64,000 nt of DNA from Methyloglobulus sp. (GCA_013141505.1 JABFQX010000023.1:16511-80510), one strand, 5' to 3'; positions 10,589-19,268 are shown, numbered from the stretch's first letter. Numbers and translations: made by a program. Notes: generated by a model not told the origin, from the sequence alone.

Positions 10589-11000
10589 AGCCCTGAAAGG
10601 GCGATATATCCTAACACAGGGCGCAGCCCTGTGAAGCGACCAAGCCAAAAAGCCCTGAAAGGGCGAGATACGCCAGCGATGGGGATCGCCCTTCGCCTAT
10701 GGCAACGCCACGAAACCCAAGCCCTGAAAGGGCGAGATATACCAACACAGGGTGTAGCCCTGTGAAGCTCCCAAAGCCCCGAGGGCAAAAAGCCCTGAAA
10801 GGGCGTAATAGGTTAGGCAGATGCCGCCCCTTTGGGGCTGTGTAATGCGTTCAGTTTATCAAAACCCTGAAAGGGCGAGATATACCAACACAGGGTGTAG
10901 CCCTGTGAAGTTCCCAAAGTTCCGAGGCCAAAAAGCCCTGAAAGGGCGTAATAGGTTAGGCAGATGCCGCCCCTTCGGGGCTTTGTAACTGTCCTGTCCC
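10589..11000. repeat. REP-like (BIME-type) repeat array, six hairpin units
   Basis: AGCCCTGAAAGGGCG, itself a small palindrome, starts at 10589, 10651, 10720, 10791, 10863 (one mismatch) and 10934. Two kinds of sequence follow it: one with a second hairpin ACAGGGTGTAGCCCTGT, and one with GCCCCTTCGGGGC. Segments 10720-10860 and 10863-11000 are a near-identical direct duplication of about 140 bp. The array abuts the transposase gene and its last unit overlaps the 3' end of hsdS. Confidence 0.85.
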
Positions 11001-12227
11001 TTTAGGGTTGTGTAATTCCCCACGAAACGCCTTTTGCAACACACTCTTTTTCAATTCGTCCAAATCATTGAGGTGTTGTTGGTAGATGGCTTCTAGTTTT
11101 TTGGTTTGGACTGATAGGGCATCCAGTTTTTGGACGATGGTTTGTTGGTCTGATAGTGACATTTTCGGAACAATGAAATTTCGTAAAGCAGTCAACGACA
11201 CTGTTTTTTGTGCTGTCCCAGTTGCAGTATCATTTGCTTGCATAAAAGCCTTTGGTGATAAAATCCAATAATATAACCATTTACTACTGACATTTTCTTT
11301 CGGCCTGATTAAGCCAATATGTCGCTGAAAGCAAAACTCAAAATCGTCTTCTATTAAAACAGGAATGCCATAAGAGCCAGTAACCGTGTATAACACATCG
11401 CCCTTTTTAGGCTTTCTATTTCCTTTTAATTTCTGAAAATATTCGATTGAAACCGTAAATGTATCTGAAAAATCAATTCGATGGTTTTGTTTGTTGATGT
11501 TTGAGATAGTAATAAATGGCACACCTTCTTGTGTTTTTGGAGGTGGCATATGGTCGCCATCGGTGATGTCAATCGCTAATTCAGATAACCTTACTTCTTC
11601 CCAACCCTCACCTTTATTTTCAAACACCGATTGCAAATAACTATCAAAAAGTTCTTTGGCGTTTTTGAGGTTTTGTTCTGCATTGGCTTTTGCCTTGGCT
11701 ATGGCAGCAAAGGCTTCATCTATAATGGCTACTATGCGTTGTTGTTCGGGGAGTGGGGGATGAGGGATTTCTAAGTTTTTAATAAAAGGAAGTTTTACAC
11801 CTTGAACAGTCGCCCCAGTTCCTTCTTCTACTATTAAGTGAGAAATGCTTTTTAACCACTGAAATAAATAGCTAACCGATAGCTGAGATTTTCTCTTAGG
11901 AATAATACCCCGAAGATCTTGATTGATTGCTGTATCATTTTCAATTAAAGAAACCTTTCCAAGCCCAACTCTTGTCGCAATTATGATATTCCCTTTCGGG
12001 ATAATATTTGTTGAGCTGCTTTTAACAGCTACCTCCGTGATTTTATGCTCGGTTTCTACGATTTTATCGCCTTGCATATCCCTAACAGTAGCCCAATTAA
12101 TTGTGCCATTGTAGAATTTCGCATTTGCCTTTGATGGCGTGCCACCTCCAATAACATCACAAACCTCCCCCAGCTTTTTAATTTCCCAACCCTCAGGCAA
12201 CCTCAGTGAATTAGTTACCTCATTCAT
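10956..12227 (-). CDS. hsdS: Type I restriction enzyme specificity subunit (HsdS)
   Basis: Determines the DNA target of the HsdMRS complex. It has two target-recognition domains: the first opens LPEGWEIKKLGEVC, the second GWEEVRLSELAIDI. Each is followed by a conserved coiled-coil spacer (PLPEQQRIVAIIDEAF and SDQQTIVQKLDAL). Start ATG 12227 overlaps the preceding DUF1016 gene by 8 bases, indicating translational coupling; upstream codons in this frame belong to that gene. The final residues after the typical ending KAFRGEL are translated REP-like repeat (HNPKGTGQLQSPEGAASA), so the array has moved or supplied the stop codon. The domains themselves look complete. Confidence 0.93.
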   Translation of the reverse strand: MNEVTNSLRLPEGWEIKKLGEVCDVIGGGTPSKANAKFYNGTINWATVRDMQGDKIVETEHKITEVAVKSSSTNIIPKGNIIIATRVGLGKVSLIENDTAINQDLRGIIPKRKSQLSVSYLFQWLKSISHLIVEEGTGATVQGVKLPFIKNLEIPHPPLPEQQRIVAIIDEAFAAIAKAKANAEQNLKNAKELFDSYLQSVFENKGEGWEEVRLSELAIDITDGDHMPPPKTQEGVPFITISNINKQNHRIDFSDTFTVSIEYFQKLKGNRKPKKGDVLYTVTGSYGIPVLIEDDFEFCFQRHIGLIRPKENVSSKWLYYWILSPKAFMQANDTATGTAQKTVSLTALRNFIVPKMSLSDQQTIVQKLDALSVQTKKLEAIYQQHLNDLDELKKSVLQKAFRGELHNPKGTGQLQSPEGAASA

Positions 12228-13218
12228 GATTTTCACCCAACATCTTAGCCAGTTCATGCAGCTTGGCTTGCAAGAGCTTTTTATCCGGCAGCAAGGTGGT
12301 GTAATGTGCAATCAGTGTCGGCGATAGGTGGCGGCTCATGGCATATTCCACCACCTCGTCATCTTTGTCGCTACACAGCAGTACGCCGATGCTGGGGTTT
12401 TCGTGCGGCTTTTTAACATCCCTATCTAAGGCTTCAAGATAAAAATTGATTTGCCCTAAATGCTCAGGTTTAAATTTTTCAATTTTCAGTTCAAAGGCAA
12501 CCAACGCCGATAACCCGCGATGAAAAAACAGTAAATCAATCAAAAAATCACTGTTCCCCACCTGTAAGCGATACTCTTCACCCACAAAAATAAAATCACG
12601 TCCCATCTCCAAAATGAATTGTTTCATATTGGCTATCAGCGCTTGTTGCAGGTGGTTTTCACTGTGTACTGGCGGCAAGCCTAAAAACTCCAGCACGTAG
12701 CTGTCTTTAAACGTGTTGTCGATAGCGGGATGTAATTCTCTCAGCACTGCCGAGAGGTTTTGATTGCCCAACATGGTGCGTTCAAACAATGCGGTATTAA
12801 TTTGGCGTTCGAGTTCTCGAACCGAGTATTTTTCATTATGTGTTAGCCGTAAATAAAACTCTCGTTCCTCACTGCTCTTGAGCGTCATGATCAGTCGATT
12901 ATGGCTCCACGACAATTCTCGCCACAGTGTGGCGAGTTTTTCATCTTGCTGATACGTTTCATAAAATTGCTTCATTCGCCAAAGGTTTTTATCACTAAAG
13001 CCTTTAGCCGTAGGATCATTTTGCAGGATAAACCCTGCAAGCTCACGCACCACACCTTTGCCCCACTCAGCATTGTTAACCTTTTGACTGATGGTTTGCC
13101 CGATAGTCCAGTAAAGTTCAATGAGCGTACTATTGATTTGGGAATATGCTTTTTGTCGCGCGTGACGAATATGGGTTAAAACCTCAGCAAATTCAATCTG
13201 GGGTTGCATATCACTCAT
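12220..13218 (-). CDS. DUF1016/YhcG-family PD-(D/E)XK nuclease-domain protein
   Basis: Has the YhcG layout: an N-terminal DUF1016 domain (SQINSTLIELYWTIGQTIS ... WGKGVVRELA) and a C-terminal PD-(D/E)XK nuclease-like domain (NSDFLIDLLFFHR, then VAFELKIEKFKPEH, giving D...ExK). It overlaps hsdM by 4 bases (ATGA) and hsdS by 8, so it is part of the hsd transcription unit. Genes of this family are often found inside type I restriction loci, where their exact role is unsettled; an accessory nuclease or regulator of the system is an inference from position. Confidence 0.9.
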   Translation of the reverse strand: MSDMQPQIEFAEVLTHIRHARQKAYSQINSTLIELYWTIGQTISQKVNNAEWGKGVVRELAGFILQNDPTAKGFSDKNLWRMKQFYETYQQDEKLATLWRELSWSHNRLIMTLKSSEEREFYLRLTHNEKYSVRELERQINTALFERTMLGNQNLSAVLRELHPAIDNTFKDSYVLEFLGLPPVHSENHLQQALIANMKQFILEMGRDFIFVGEEYRLQVGNSDFLIDLLFFHRGLSALVAFELKIEKFKPEHLGQINFYLEALDRDVKKPHENPSIGVLLCSDKDDEVVEYAMSRHLSPTLIAHYTTLLPDKKLLQAKLHELAKMLGENHE

Positions 13219-14732
13219 AATAATCCCATTAATGCGTTTAAAACCGCCGCGCTTTCCACATCAAGGGCTTTCATTTCCGCCAAAATTTCTTGTGGTTGGC
13301 GTAAAGCAGCCTCTTCTTTTTTATTAGGGTTTTTGGCACTTAAATCAAAGGTGGTTTGGTCAATGTGTTTTACATTAATCGTCCAAGAATTTTCACTTTC
13401 TGCTTTGGTTTTTTGTAGTTCAACAAAGTCTGCTAAATCCTGTTCATTCAGCGCATTGGTCTTACCTAAATTTCTGTCTAAATTAAGCTGATAAAACCAA
13501 ACATCCTGGGTGGCACTGCCTTTGTCAAAAAACAACACCACCGTTTTTACGCCTGCCCCTGTAAAAGTACCGCCTGGCAAATCTAACACGGTATGCAGGT
13601 TGCATTTTTCTAACAGCAATTTGCGTAAACTGATCGACGCATTGTCGGTATTGCTTAAAAAGGTGTTTTTAATGACCACACCGCCTTTGCCACCGGCTTT
13701 CAATATCTTGATGAAATGCTGTAAGAACAGGGACGCGGTTTCTCCGGTTTTAATGGGGAAGTTTTGTTGCACTTCGGCGCGTTCTTTGCCACCAAAGGGC
13801 GGATTAGCCAACACGATGTCGTAGCGGTCTTTTTCCTGTATATCCGCTAGGTTTTCAGCCAAGGTGTTGGTATGGACAATATTGGGGGCTTCCACGCCAT
13901 GCAGAATCATGTTCATCGTGCCGATGATGTAGGCCAACGATTTTTTCTCTTTGCCGTAAAAAGTGCTTTTCTGAAGTATTTCATACTCTTTGGTAGTGAG
14001 TTCTCGCCGCTGCCCTGTGCCTGTTTGGGCCTGCCCTGAGCGGGTCGAAGGAGCCTGTCCTGAGCTTGTCGAAGGGTGCTTTAAGTATTCAAAGGCTTCA
14101 CACAAGAAACCCGCTGAACCCACCGCGCCATCATAAATTTTGTGGCCTATTTCGGGGGCGACGACTTTGACGATGGTTTTAATCAAGGGGCGTGGCGTGT
14201 AATATTCGCCACCATTGCGCCCTGCATTACCCATGTTTTTGATCTTGTCTTCATACAGATGGCTCATTTCATGCTTTTCTGCATGGGTCCTAAAGCGCAA
14301 TTCATCAATACGGTTGATGACTTCGCGCAAGTTGTAACCGCTTTGGATTCGGTTTTTTAATTCCGAGAATATCTCACCAATCTTGTATTCAATGGTATCC
14401 GCGCTATCCGCAGAGGATTTAAACTTTTTGAGGTAGGGAAATAAATGGATGTTGACAAAATCGGCAAGGTCATCGCCTGTGAGGGCGTTGTGGTCAATGT
14501 TGCCATTTTCCAATTTGGGTGCTGCCCAAACAGCCCATTGATATTCGGGCGCAATGATAGGGGTGTAGGTCTTAGCTGTCAGTTCAGCGGCGGTGGCTTT
14601 GTCCCTTTCTAAATCGTCCAGGTATTTTAAAAACAACACCCATGAGGTTTGTTCTACATAATCCAATTCACTACCGCAACCCGCGTCTTTGTGCAGGATG
14701 TCGTCTATATTTTTAAAGACTTGTTCAAACAA
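13215..14732 (-). CDS. hsdM: Type I restriction-modification N6-adenine methyltransferase subunit (HsdM)
   Basis: Transfers a methyl group from SAM to adenine at the site chosen by HsdS. It has the N-terminal HsdM helical domain (about 1-140), SAM motif I in the variant form YDGAVGSAGFL (canonical DPACGxGGFL), and catalytic motif IV NPPFGG. A Ser/Thr/Gly/Gln-rich insertion near residues 219-238 is encoded by two 24-bp copies of an interspersed repeat and remains in frame. It is the first gene of hsdM-DUF1016-hsdS-hsdR. The promoter must lie in 14733-14945, shared divergently with bfd. Confidence 0.94.
   Translation of the reverse strand: MFEQVFKNIDDILHKDAGCGSELDYVEQTSWVLFLKYLDDLERDKATAAELTAKTYTPIIAPEYQWAVWAAPKLENGNIDHNALTGDDLADFVNIHLFPYLKKFKSSADSADTIEYKIGEIFSELKNRIQSGYNLREVINRIDELRFRTHAEKHEMSHLYEDKIKNMGNAGRNGGEYYTPRPLIKTIVKVVAPEIGHKIYDGAVGSAGFLCEAFEYLKHPSTSSGQAPSTRSGQAQTGTGQRRELTTKEYEILQKSTFYGKEKKSLAYIIGTMNMILHGVEAPNIVHTNTLAENLADIQEKDRYDIVLANPPFGGKERAEVQQNFPIKTGETASLFLQHFIKILKAGGKGGVVIKNTFLSNTDNASISLRKLLLEKCNLHTVLDLPGGTFTGAGVKTVVLFFDKGSATQDVWFYQLNLDRNLGKTNALNEQDLADFVELQKTKAESENSWTINVKHIDQTTFDLSAKNPNKKEEAALRQPQEILAEMKALDVESAAVLNALMGLL
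14030..14077. repeat. Two tandem copies of a CCCTGAGC..GTCGAAGG interspersed repeat inside hsdM
   Basis: GCCTGCCCTGAGCGGGTCGA (with AGGA) and GCCTGTCCTGAGCTTGTCGA (with AGGG) are adjacent 24-bp copies of one unit. They add 16 codons in frame to hsdM. The core CCTGAGCG..GTCGAAGGG recurs at 16741-16797 and 57391-57443. Confidence 0.75.
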
Positions 14733-14945
14733 GGTATTTTCCTAATTATGATTTTGATGAATGTGAAGAAAAAAAACCGAGAATGCCATCCCTACTTAAA
14801 AGCACGCAACAACCTTAAGGTTAGTGTCGTTATGCTGATTTCATGCAGGTTATGGTGATGATAGTTTATTCTAAAGATTTATCCATGCCCAACATTGTAG
14901 GCTGTTTGGGTAATCTTAAAGAAAAGCGGCCCCCCTTGACTTTTT

Positions 14946-14964
14946 AATGAGAATTGTTATCATT
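14946..14964. promoter_or_regulatory. Fur-box-like operator upstream of bfd
   Basis: AATGAGAATTGTTATCATT matches the Fur consensus (GATAATGATAATCATTATC) in spacing and composition and is an imperfect palindrome. It lies about 30 bases before the bfd start, where Fur binding would block transcription of bfd and probably bfr when iron is plentiful. Function is inferred from sequence and from the iron role of the genes. Confidence 0.75.
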
Positions 14965-14995
14965 AACATAACAGTTGATCATTTAGGAAATGTTG

Positions 14996-15202
14996 ATGTA
15001 CGTGTGTGTTTGCAAAGCAGTTACCGATACCCAAATTAAGAATGCGCTTGACGAAGGCGCGTGTTCGCGTCGCGAGTTATTTAAATGCTTAGGCGTAGGC
15101 AAAGACTGCGGTAAATGTAATCCCCACGTAAGAGAATTGCTTCATGACCACAAGCAAACCTTAGTGCAAAACTCGACAATTCCCTCTATACTCGCCGCTT
15201 AA
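14996..15202 (+). CDS. bfd: Bacterioferritin-associated ferredoxin (Bfd)
   Basis: A 68-residue [2Fe-2S] ferredoxin that passes electrons to bacterioferritin to release stored iron. Cluster ligands C4-x-C6 and C38-x-x-C41 (DCGKC) match Bfd. ATG 14996 is preferred to ATG 14990 because AGGA at 14985-14988 is then 7 bases upstream. It sits directly upstream of bfr and below a Fur-like box, so expression under iron starvation is likely. Confidence 0.93.
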   Translation: MYVCVCKAVTDTQIKNALDEGACSRRELFKCLGVGKDCGKCNPHVRELLHDHKQTLVQNSTIPSILAA

Positions 15203-15227
15203 CCGATGACGAGAACGAGAGGTTGCA

Positions 15228-15692
15228 ATGAAAGGTGATGCTAAAGTAATTGAATTCCTTAATAAGGCACTGACAAACGAACTGACAGCGGTAAACCAGT
15301 ATTTTCTGCATGCCAGGATGTACAAAAACTGGGGTTTTTCCAAGCTCAATGAGAAGGAATACCACGAATCCATTGATGAAATGAAACATGCCGACCAGCT
15401 GATTGAGCGCATCCTGTTTCTGGAAGGATTGCCCAATTTGCAGAACCTTGGCAAGCTCAGTATTGGCGAAAACCCTGAAGAGATGCTCAAATGCGATCTA
15501 AAGCTGGAACTTGAAGCCATTCCGCCACTGAGGGAAGCAATCGCCTATTGTGAGCAAATCAAGGATTATATTTCCAGGGAAGTTTTCCAACATATCCTTG
15601 AAAACGAGGAAGAACATGTCGATTGGCTGGAAACGCAATTTGAGTTGATAAACAAGATTGGCCTGCAAAATTACCTGCAATCACAAATGTAA
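15228..15692 (+). CDS. bfr: Bacterioferritin (Bfr)
   Basis: Iron-storage ferritin with haem. All ferroxidase ligands are at textbook positions (E18, E51, H54, E94, E127, H130), and haem ligand M52 is present. The 154-residue length is standard. The gene follows bfd by 25 bases, giving a matched store-and-release pair. In a methanotroph with high demand for iron and copper redox proteins it buffers iron and limits Fenton chemistry. Confidence 0.96.
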   Translation: MKGDAKVIEFLNKALTNELTAVNQYFLHARMYKNWGFSKLNEKEYHESIDEMKHADQLIERILFLEGLPNLQNLGKLSIGENPEEMLKCDLKLELEAIPPLREAIAYCEQIKDYISREVFQHILENEEEHVDWLETQFELINKIGLQNYLQSQM

Positions 15693-15703
15693 ATACGTTA
15701 AAA

Positions 15704-15727
15704 TTCTGTTATTGACTCATAACAGAA
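15704..15727. repeat. 9-bp perfect hairpin between bfr and trhO
   Basis: TTCTGTTAT (15704-15712) and ATAACAGAA (15719-15727) are exact inverted copies around a 6-base loop. There is no T-run, so it may be a leader structure of trhO or a weak terminator of bfd-bfr. Confidence 0.35.
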
Positions 15728-15744
15728 CCTAACGCAGAAGATCC

Positions 15745-16707
15745 ATGTCCGAAATAGTTGTTTGCGCCCTTTATAAATTCATCGCCCTGCCGGATTATCA
15801 ACAACTAAGGCAACCTTTGCACGAGGTTATGGAAAATAACCACATCAAAGGCACGTTACTGCTTGCCCGTGAAGGTATCAATGGCACGGTTGCGGGTTCA
15901 AGATCGGCGATTGACTTGCTAATCAACTGGCTACGTTCGGATCCCCGATTAAAAGATTTGGACAGCAAAGAGTCCTATACCAACACGCCGCCATTTAACC
16001 GCACCAAAGTTAAGCTCAAAAATGAAATAGTCACGATGGGCGTTGAAGGAATTGACCCACTTCGGGTAGTAGGCACTTATGTGGATCCCACGGATTGGAA
16101 TCGCCTGATCTCCGACCCCGAGGTGCTGTTAATTGATACCCGCAACGATTATGAATACCAGGTTGGCACATTTAAAAATGCGATCAACCCGACTACCGAC
16201 AGCTTTAGGCAATTCCCTCAATTTGTTAAGGAAAACCTGGATCCGGCAAAACATAAAAAAGTCGCCATGTTTTGCACAGGCGGCATACGCTGCGAAAAAT
16301 CCACTGCTTATTTAAAGGAGCAAGGCTTCGATGAGGTGTACCACCTCAAAGGCGGCATCTTAAAATATCTGGAGAAAGTACCGCCTCAGGAAACCCTATG
16401 GCAGGGCGAATGCTTTGTCTTTGACGAGCGCGTGACCGTCAATCTTGATCTAAAAAAAGGTGACTACGATCAATGCCATGCCTGTCGTATGCCGATCACC
16501 GAAGCCGACAAGCTGCACGTTACTTACCAAAAAGGCGTCAGTTGCCCGCATTGTTACGACAAAATCACTGAGGAACAGAAACTTCGCTTCAGCCAGCGGG
16601 AAAAACAGATTCAACTTGCCAAAGCCCGTGGCGAAACACACATCGGCTCAGAAGCCGCCAGTGCCTTATTAGCCAAACGTGAAGCCAAATTGAAGCGGCA
16701 GGCTTAA
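15745..16707 (+). CDS. trhO: tRNA uridine(34) hydroxylase TrhO (YceA), rhodanese family
   Basis: Oxygen-dependent 5-hydroxylation of U34 in the tRNA anticodon is the known role of this family. The N-terminal acylphosphatase-like domain ([11 protein letters not shown] ... [13 protein letters not shown]) is followed by a rhodanese domain with catalytic Cys in [12 protein letters not shown] and a C-terminal cysteine-rich zinc-like segment (CHACR ... CPHCYDK). At 320 residues it is of normal length. It appears to be an independent gene 52 bases after bfr. Confidence 0.93.
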   Translation: MSEIVVCALYKFIALPDYQQLRQPLHEVMENNHIKGTLLLAREGINGTVAGSRSAIDLLINWLRSDPRLKDLDSKESYTNTPPFNRTKVKLKNEIVTMGVEGIDPLRVVGTYVDPTDWNRLISDPEVLLIDTRNDYEYQVGTFKNAINPTTDSFRQFPQFVKENLDPAKHKKVAMFCTGGIRCEKSTAYLKEQGFDEVYHLKGGILKYLEKVPPQETLWQGECFVFDERVTVNLDLKKGDYDQCHACRMPITEADKLHVTYQKGVSCPHCYDKITEEQKLRFSQREKQIQLAKARGETHIGSEAASALLAKREAKLKRQA

Positions 16708-16740
16708 TTATTGATTCGGCCTCTTATGAAGTTTTAATTT

Positions 16741-16797
16741 CCCTTCGGCTCCGCTCAGGGAACGCTACGGTTTCGTTCCCTGAGCGGAGCCGAAGGG
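16741..16797. repeat. Perfect 24-bp inverted repeat with 9-base loop
   Basis: The arms 16741-16764 and 16774-16797 are exact reverse complements (core CTCCGCTCAGGGAACG). It lies between the convergent genes trhO and moeA. It is a member of the same repeat family found in hsdM and near 57.4 kb. It could stop transcription from both sides, but lacks T-runs, so a mobile palindromic element is more likely. Confidence 0.85.
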
Positions 16798-16890
16798 GCT
16801 AAACACCGATTTCAATCTTTAAAAGGCCGGATCAATAAGCTATCACCAATTAAACCCTTGATACAGGACGGCGAATACTTGATCAAGGCG

Positions 16891-18135
16891 TTAAATAAAC
16901 ACACTAAACGGCTCTACCCACACCTTATCACCGGCACTTACCCCATTGGCTTCGGCTGGCAAAATAATATAGCAGTTGCTGCGGCTCATGGAACTCAAGA
17001 TGTGCGAGCCTTGATGTCCTGTGGATTCCACAAAAAAATTTCCGTCCGTGTCTTGAGTTAGAATTCCTCTTTGAAAATCTTGTCGTCCCCGTGATTTCTT
17101 TAGCGCTGTGGTGCAAGTTGCCATTAAGCGCAGAGGTTTATTGGCCGCTGCACCGGAAAGCTGAATGAGCGCAGGGGCAACAATTTGTTGGAATGTGACC
17201 ATGGCCGAAACCGGATTGCCAGGTAGGCCAAAAAAATAACAGGGACCAATGTTGCCAAATGCAAGCGGCTTGCCGGGTTTGATAGCAATTTTCCAGAACT
17301 TGACTTCGCCGCACTGTGCCAAAATGTCCTTAATGTAGTCAGCATCCCCTACCGACGCACCACCGGTGGTGATAATGACATCATTGTGCTTGGCGGCTTG
17401 CTTAATGGTATCTTCCAACAACTGCCTATCGTCGGCTATAACGCCCATATCGACTGCGTTATAGCAAGGATCAGCCAGCAATCCGGCTAACATATATCGA
17501 TTACTGTCGTAAATTTTCCCTGGTTCCAGAGGCTGACCACCCCCTATCAGCTCATCCCCGGTGGAAAAAAAGGCGATGTTAATTTTAGGCTTAACAAGCA
17601 CATCAACAATTCCGGCAGATGCCAATAAACCAAGGTCAGCCGCCGTTAATTTTTTATGTTGCTTAATAAGCAAACCACATTTTGCAATATCCTCACCAGC
17701 TTCGCGGACATTTTCGCCAGCAACGACAGTTGCCGGGAATACAATATGATCACCATCAACTTTGACCTGCTCTTGGATGACGACAGTATCGGTTGGAGCC
17801 GACAATAAGGCTCCGGTAAAAATCCGTATGCATTGTCCGGCTTGCAATTCACCTTGGAATGGTTTCCCTGCCCATGAGATACCTGATGCCCTAAGGACGA
17901 AAGGCTGTTTGGGGTTAATGTCTATGCTAGATAGTGCATAACCATCCATAGCAGAATTTCTGGAGGTCGGTAGATTGATAGGCGAATAAACCGCTTCTGA
18001 CAACACTCGCCCCAAGGCTTTTTTTAACGCCACACGCTCTTCACCCGCAACCGCTTTTATGGCTGTCCTGATTCCTGTCAAGGCATCATCAAGGCTTAAT
18101 AATGGTTTTGCTTCTAGGCTGCACGGATCAATCAT
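16891..18135 (-). CDS. moeA: Molybdopterin molybdenumtransferase MoeA
   Basis: Inserts molybdate into adenylated molybdopterin to form Moco. It has the MoeA N-terminal domain (LPTSRNSAMDGYALS), the MoCF-binding domain (IITTGGASVGDADYI, KPGKPLAFGNI, FFGLPGNPVSAMV) and a C-terminal domain. The length of 414 is normal. It overlaps mobB by 4 bases, with mobB upstream, so the two are translationally coupled. The operon would serve molybdoenzymes such as formate dehydrogenase or nitrate reductase, none of which is in this window. Confidence 0.95.
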   Translation of the reverse strand: MIDPCSLEAKPLLSLDDALTGIRTAIKAVAGEERVALKKALGRVLSEAVYSPINLPTSRNSAMDGYALSSIDINPKQPFVLRASGISWAGKPFQGELQAGQCIRIFTGALLSAPTDTVVIQEQVKVDGDHIVFPATVVAGENVREAGEDIAKCGLLIKQHKKLTAADLGLLASAGIVDVLVKPKINIAFFSTGDELIGGGQPLEPGKIYDSNRYMLAGLLADPCYNAVDMGVIADDRQLLEDTIKQAAKHNDVIITTGGASVGDADYIKDILAQCGEVKFWKIAIKPGKPLAFGNIGPCYFFGLPGNPVSAMVTFQQIVAPALIQLSGAAANKPLRLMATCTTALKKSRGRQDFQRGILTQDTDGNFFVESTGHQGSHILSSMSRSNCYIILPAEANGVSAGDKVWVEPFSVFI

Positions 18136-18662
18136 GTTGTGCCCATAAATCGGTTAATAATAAATGCGGCTATCAGTTCGGGCTGATTCAGGTCTAATCT
18201 TACGAGGTTTTTGGGAATGTCTAAAGGCTCATCGGCTGCAATAGCAATGATGTTGACATCATCAACATAAAGTAAAGGCTTGTTCATCGATGGCCTGTAC
18301 ACTTCTATTTTAGGGAAAGCGGTCGCTTTGAAGCCTTCAACCAGTATTAAATCCAGTCCGGATTGATCAAATGCCAGTAGCTGTTCGTCCAGATCTGGCT
18401 CTGTAATGTCCTGAAATTCAGTAATAATCGCCCTTCTGTGGGTAGATACCAGCATAACCGGGGACGCGCCGGCTTCGCGCAACCGAAAACTGTCTTTACC
18501 GGGCTGGTCGATTTGAAAATTATGGTGGCTGTGTTTGATTAATCCTACACTTAAGCCCCGCCGCTTAAAAATGGGGATCAAGTGCGTTAACAGGGTGGTT
18601 TTCCCTGTACCGCTAAAGGCCGCAAAGCCCAGTATAGGAACGCTGGCGTTTTTTATCATCAT
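18132..18662 (-). CDS. mobB: Molybdopterin-guanine dinucleotide biosynthesis adaptor MobB
   Basis: A GTP-binding protein assisting MobA in attaching GMP to Moco. The P-loop GFAAFSGTGKTTLLTHL is at the N-terminus, as in the family, followed by the Asp-containing LILVEGFK segment. I place the start at ATG 18662 (MMIKNASVPILG), since the family begins just before the P-loop; an in-frame ATG at 18695 would add 11 residues. Neither start has a strong ribosome-binding site. It precedes and overlaps moeA. Confidence 0.92.
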   Translation of the reverse strand: MMIKNASVPILGFAAFSGTGKTTLLTHLIPIFKRRGLSVGLIKHSHHNFQIDQPGKDSFRLREAGASPVMLVSTHRRAIITEFQDITEPDLDEQLLAFDQSGLDLILVEGFKATAFPKIEVYRPSMNKPLLYVDDVNIIAIAADEPLDIPKNLVRLDLNQPELIAAFIINRFMGTT

Positions 18663-18748
18663 CAAATTAACACGGAGTATCGTTAGCGGCACCATTCTAA
18701 GGTATTATTTAAGCCATAGCTAAGAAATACCGCCCTAATACGGCCAAT

Positions 18749-19261
18749 GTGCCGGAGAAATTGTTGATAAGAATATACCTGGTTTTATTATTGGTGCTTA
18801 TTGCCTTTTATGCGTTAAGGGCATTTAAAAATGCACCGCCAGAAACGCTGGCACGGCTGCTCAAAACGCTAATGCTGTCATTGATTGGCCTGATATTCAT
18901 CTACATGGGCGCAACTGGCCGCTTAAATGGGTTGTTTGCGCTAATTGGCTTGTTGACCGCCTTTGCCATCCGCACATTGCCCTCATTAATCCGCTATGTG
19001 CCCTATCTTCACCGTTTATGGCAGGAGTTTAATGCCGCTAAACAACAATCATCAGGTTCTGCAAGCAATCGCGTTAATACGAAAAGCGCCATGACTAGAG
19101 AAGAAGCTTACGAAATTTTAGGATTGAAACCCGGTGCATCTGCACAGGAAATCACCGCAACACACCGAAAGTTAATGCAAAAAAACCATCCTGACCACGG
19201 TGGCTCAGACTACTTGGCTGCCAAAATCAATTTGGCAAAAAAAATCCTCCTGAAAAAATAG
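18749..19261 (+). CDS. Membrane-anchored J-domain protein
   Basis: A 170-residue protein with two or three N-terminal hydrophobic segments (IYLVLLLVLIAFYALRAF; LSLIGLIFIYMGATG; LFALIGLLTAFAI) and a C-terminal J domain (REEAYEILGLKPGASAQEI ... NHPDHGGSDYL) carrying the HPD motif that stimulates DnaK/HSP70. The layout resembles DjlA/TIM14-like membrane co-chaperones. GTG 18749 is used as start. It is 7 bases upstream of the nlpD-like gene, so it probably shares a transcript with nlpD-rpoS. Confidence 0.85.
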   Translation: MPEKLLIRIYLVLLLVLIAFYALRAFKNAPPETLARLLKTLMLSLIGLIFIYMGATGRLNGLFALIGLLTAFAIRTLPSLIRYVPYLHRLWQEFNAAKQQSSGSASNRVNTKSAMTREEAYEILGLKPGASAQEITATHRKLMQKNHPDHGGSDYLAAKINLAKKILLKK

Positions 19262-19268
19262 CATCGCA

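Noticed and set aside
10559..10788. Minus-strand frames rich in RPFRA-type peptides upstream of the transposase
   Set aside because: They are translations of the AGCCCTGAAAGGGCG repeats.
10589..11000. CRISPR array
   Set aside because: Repeats are self-complementary hairpins with similar, not unique, intervening sequences, and no cas genes are present.
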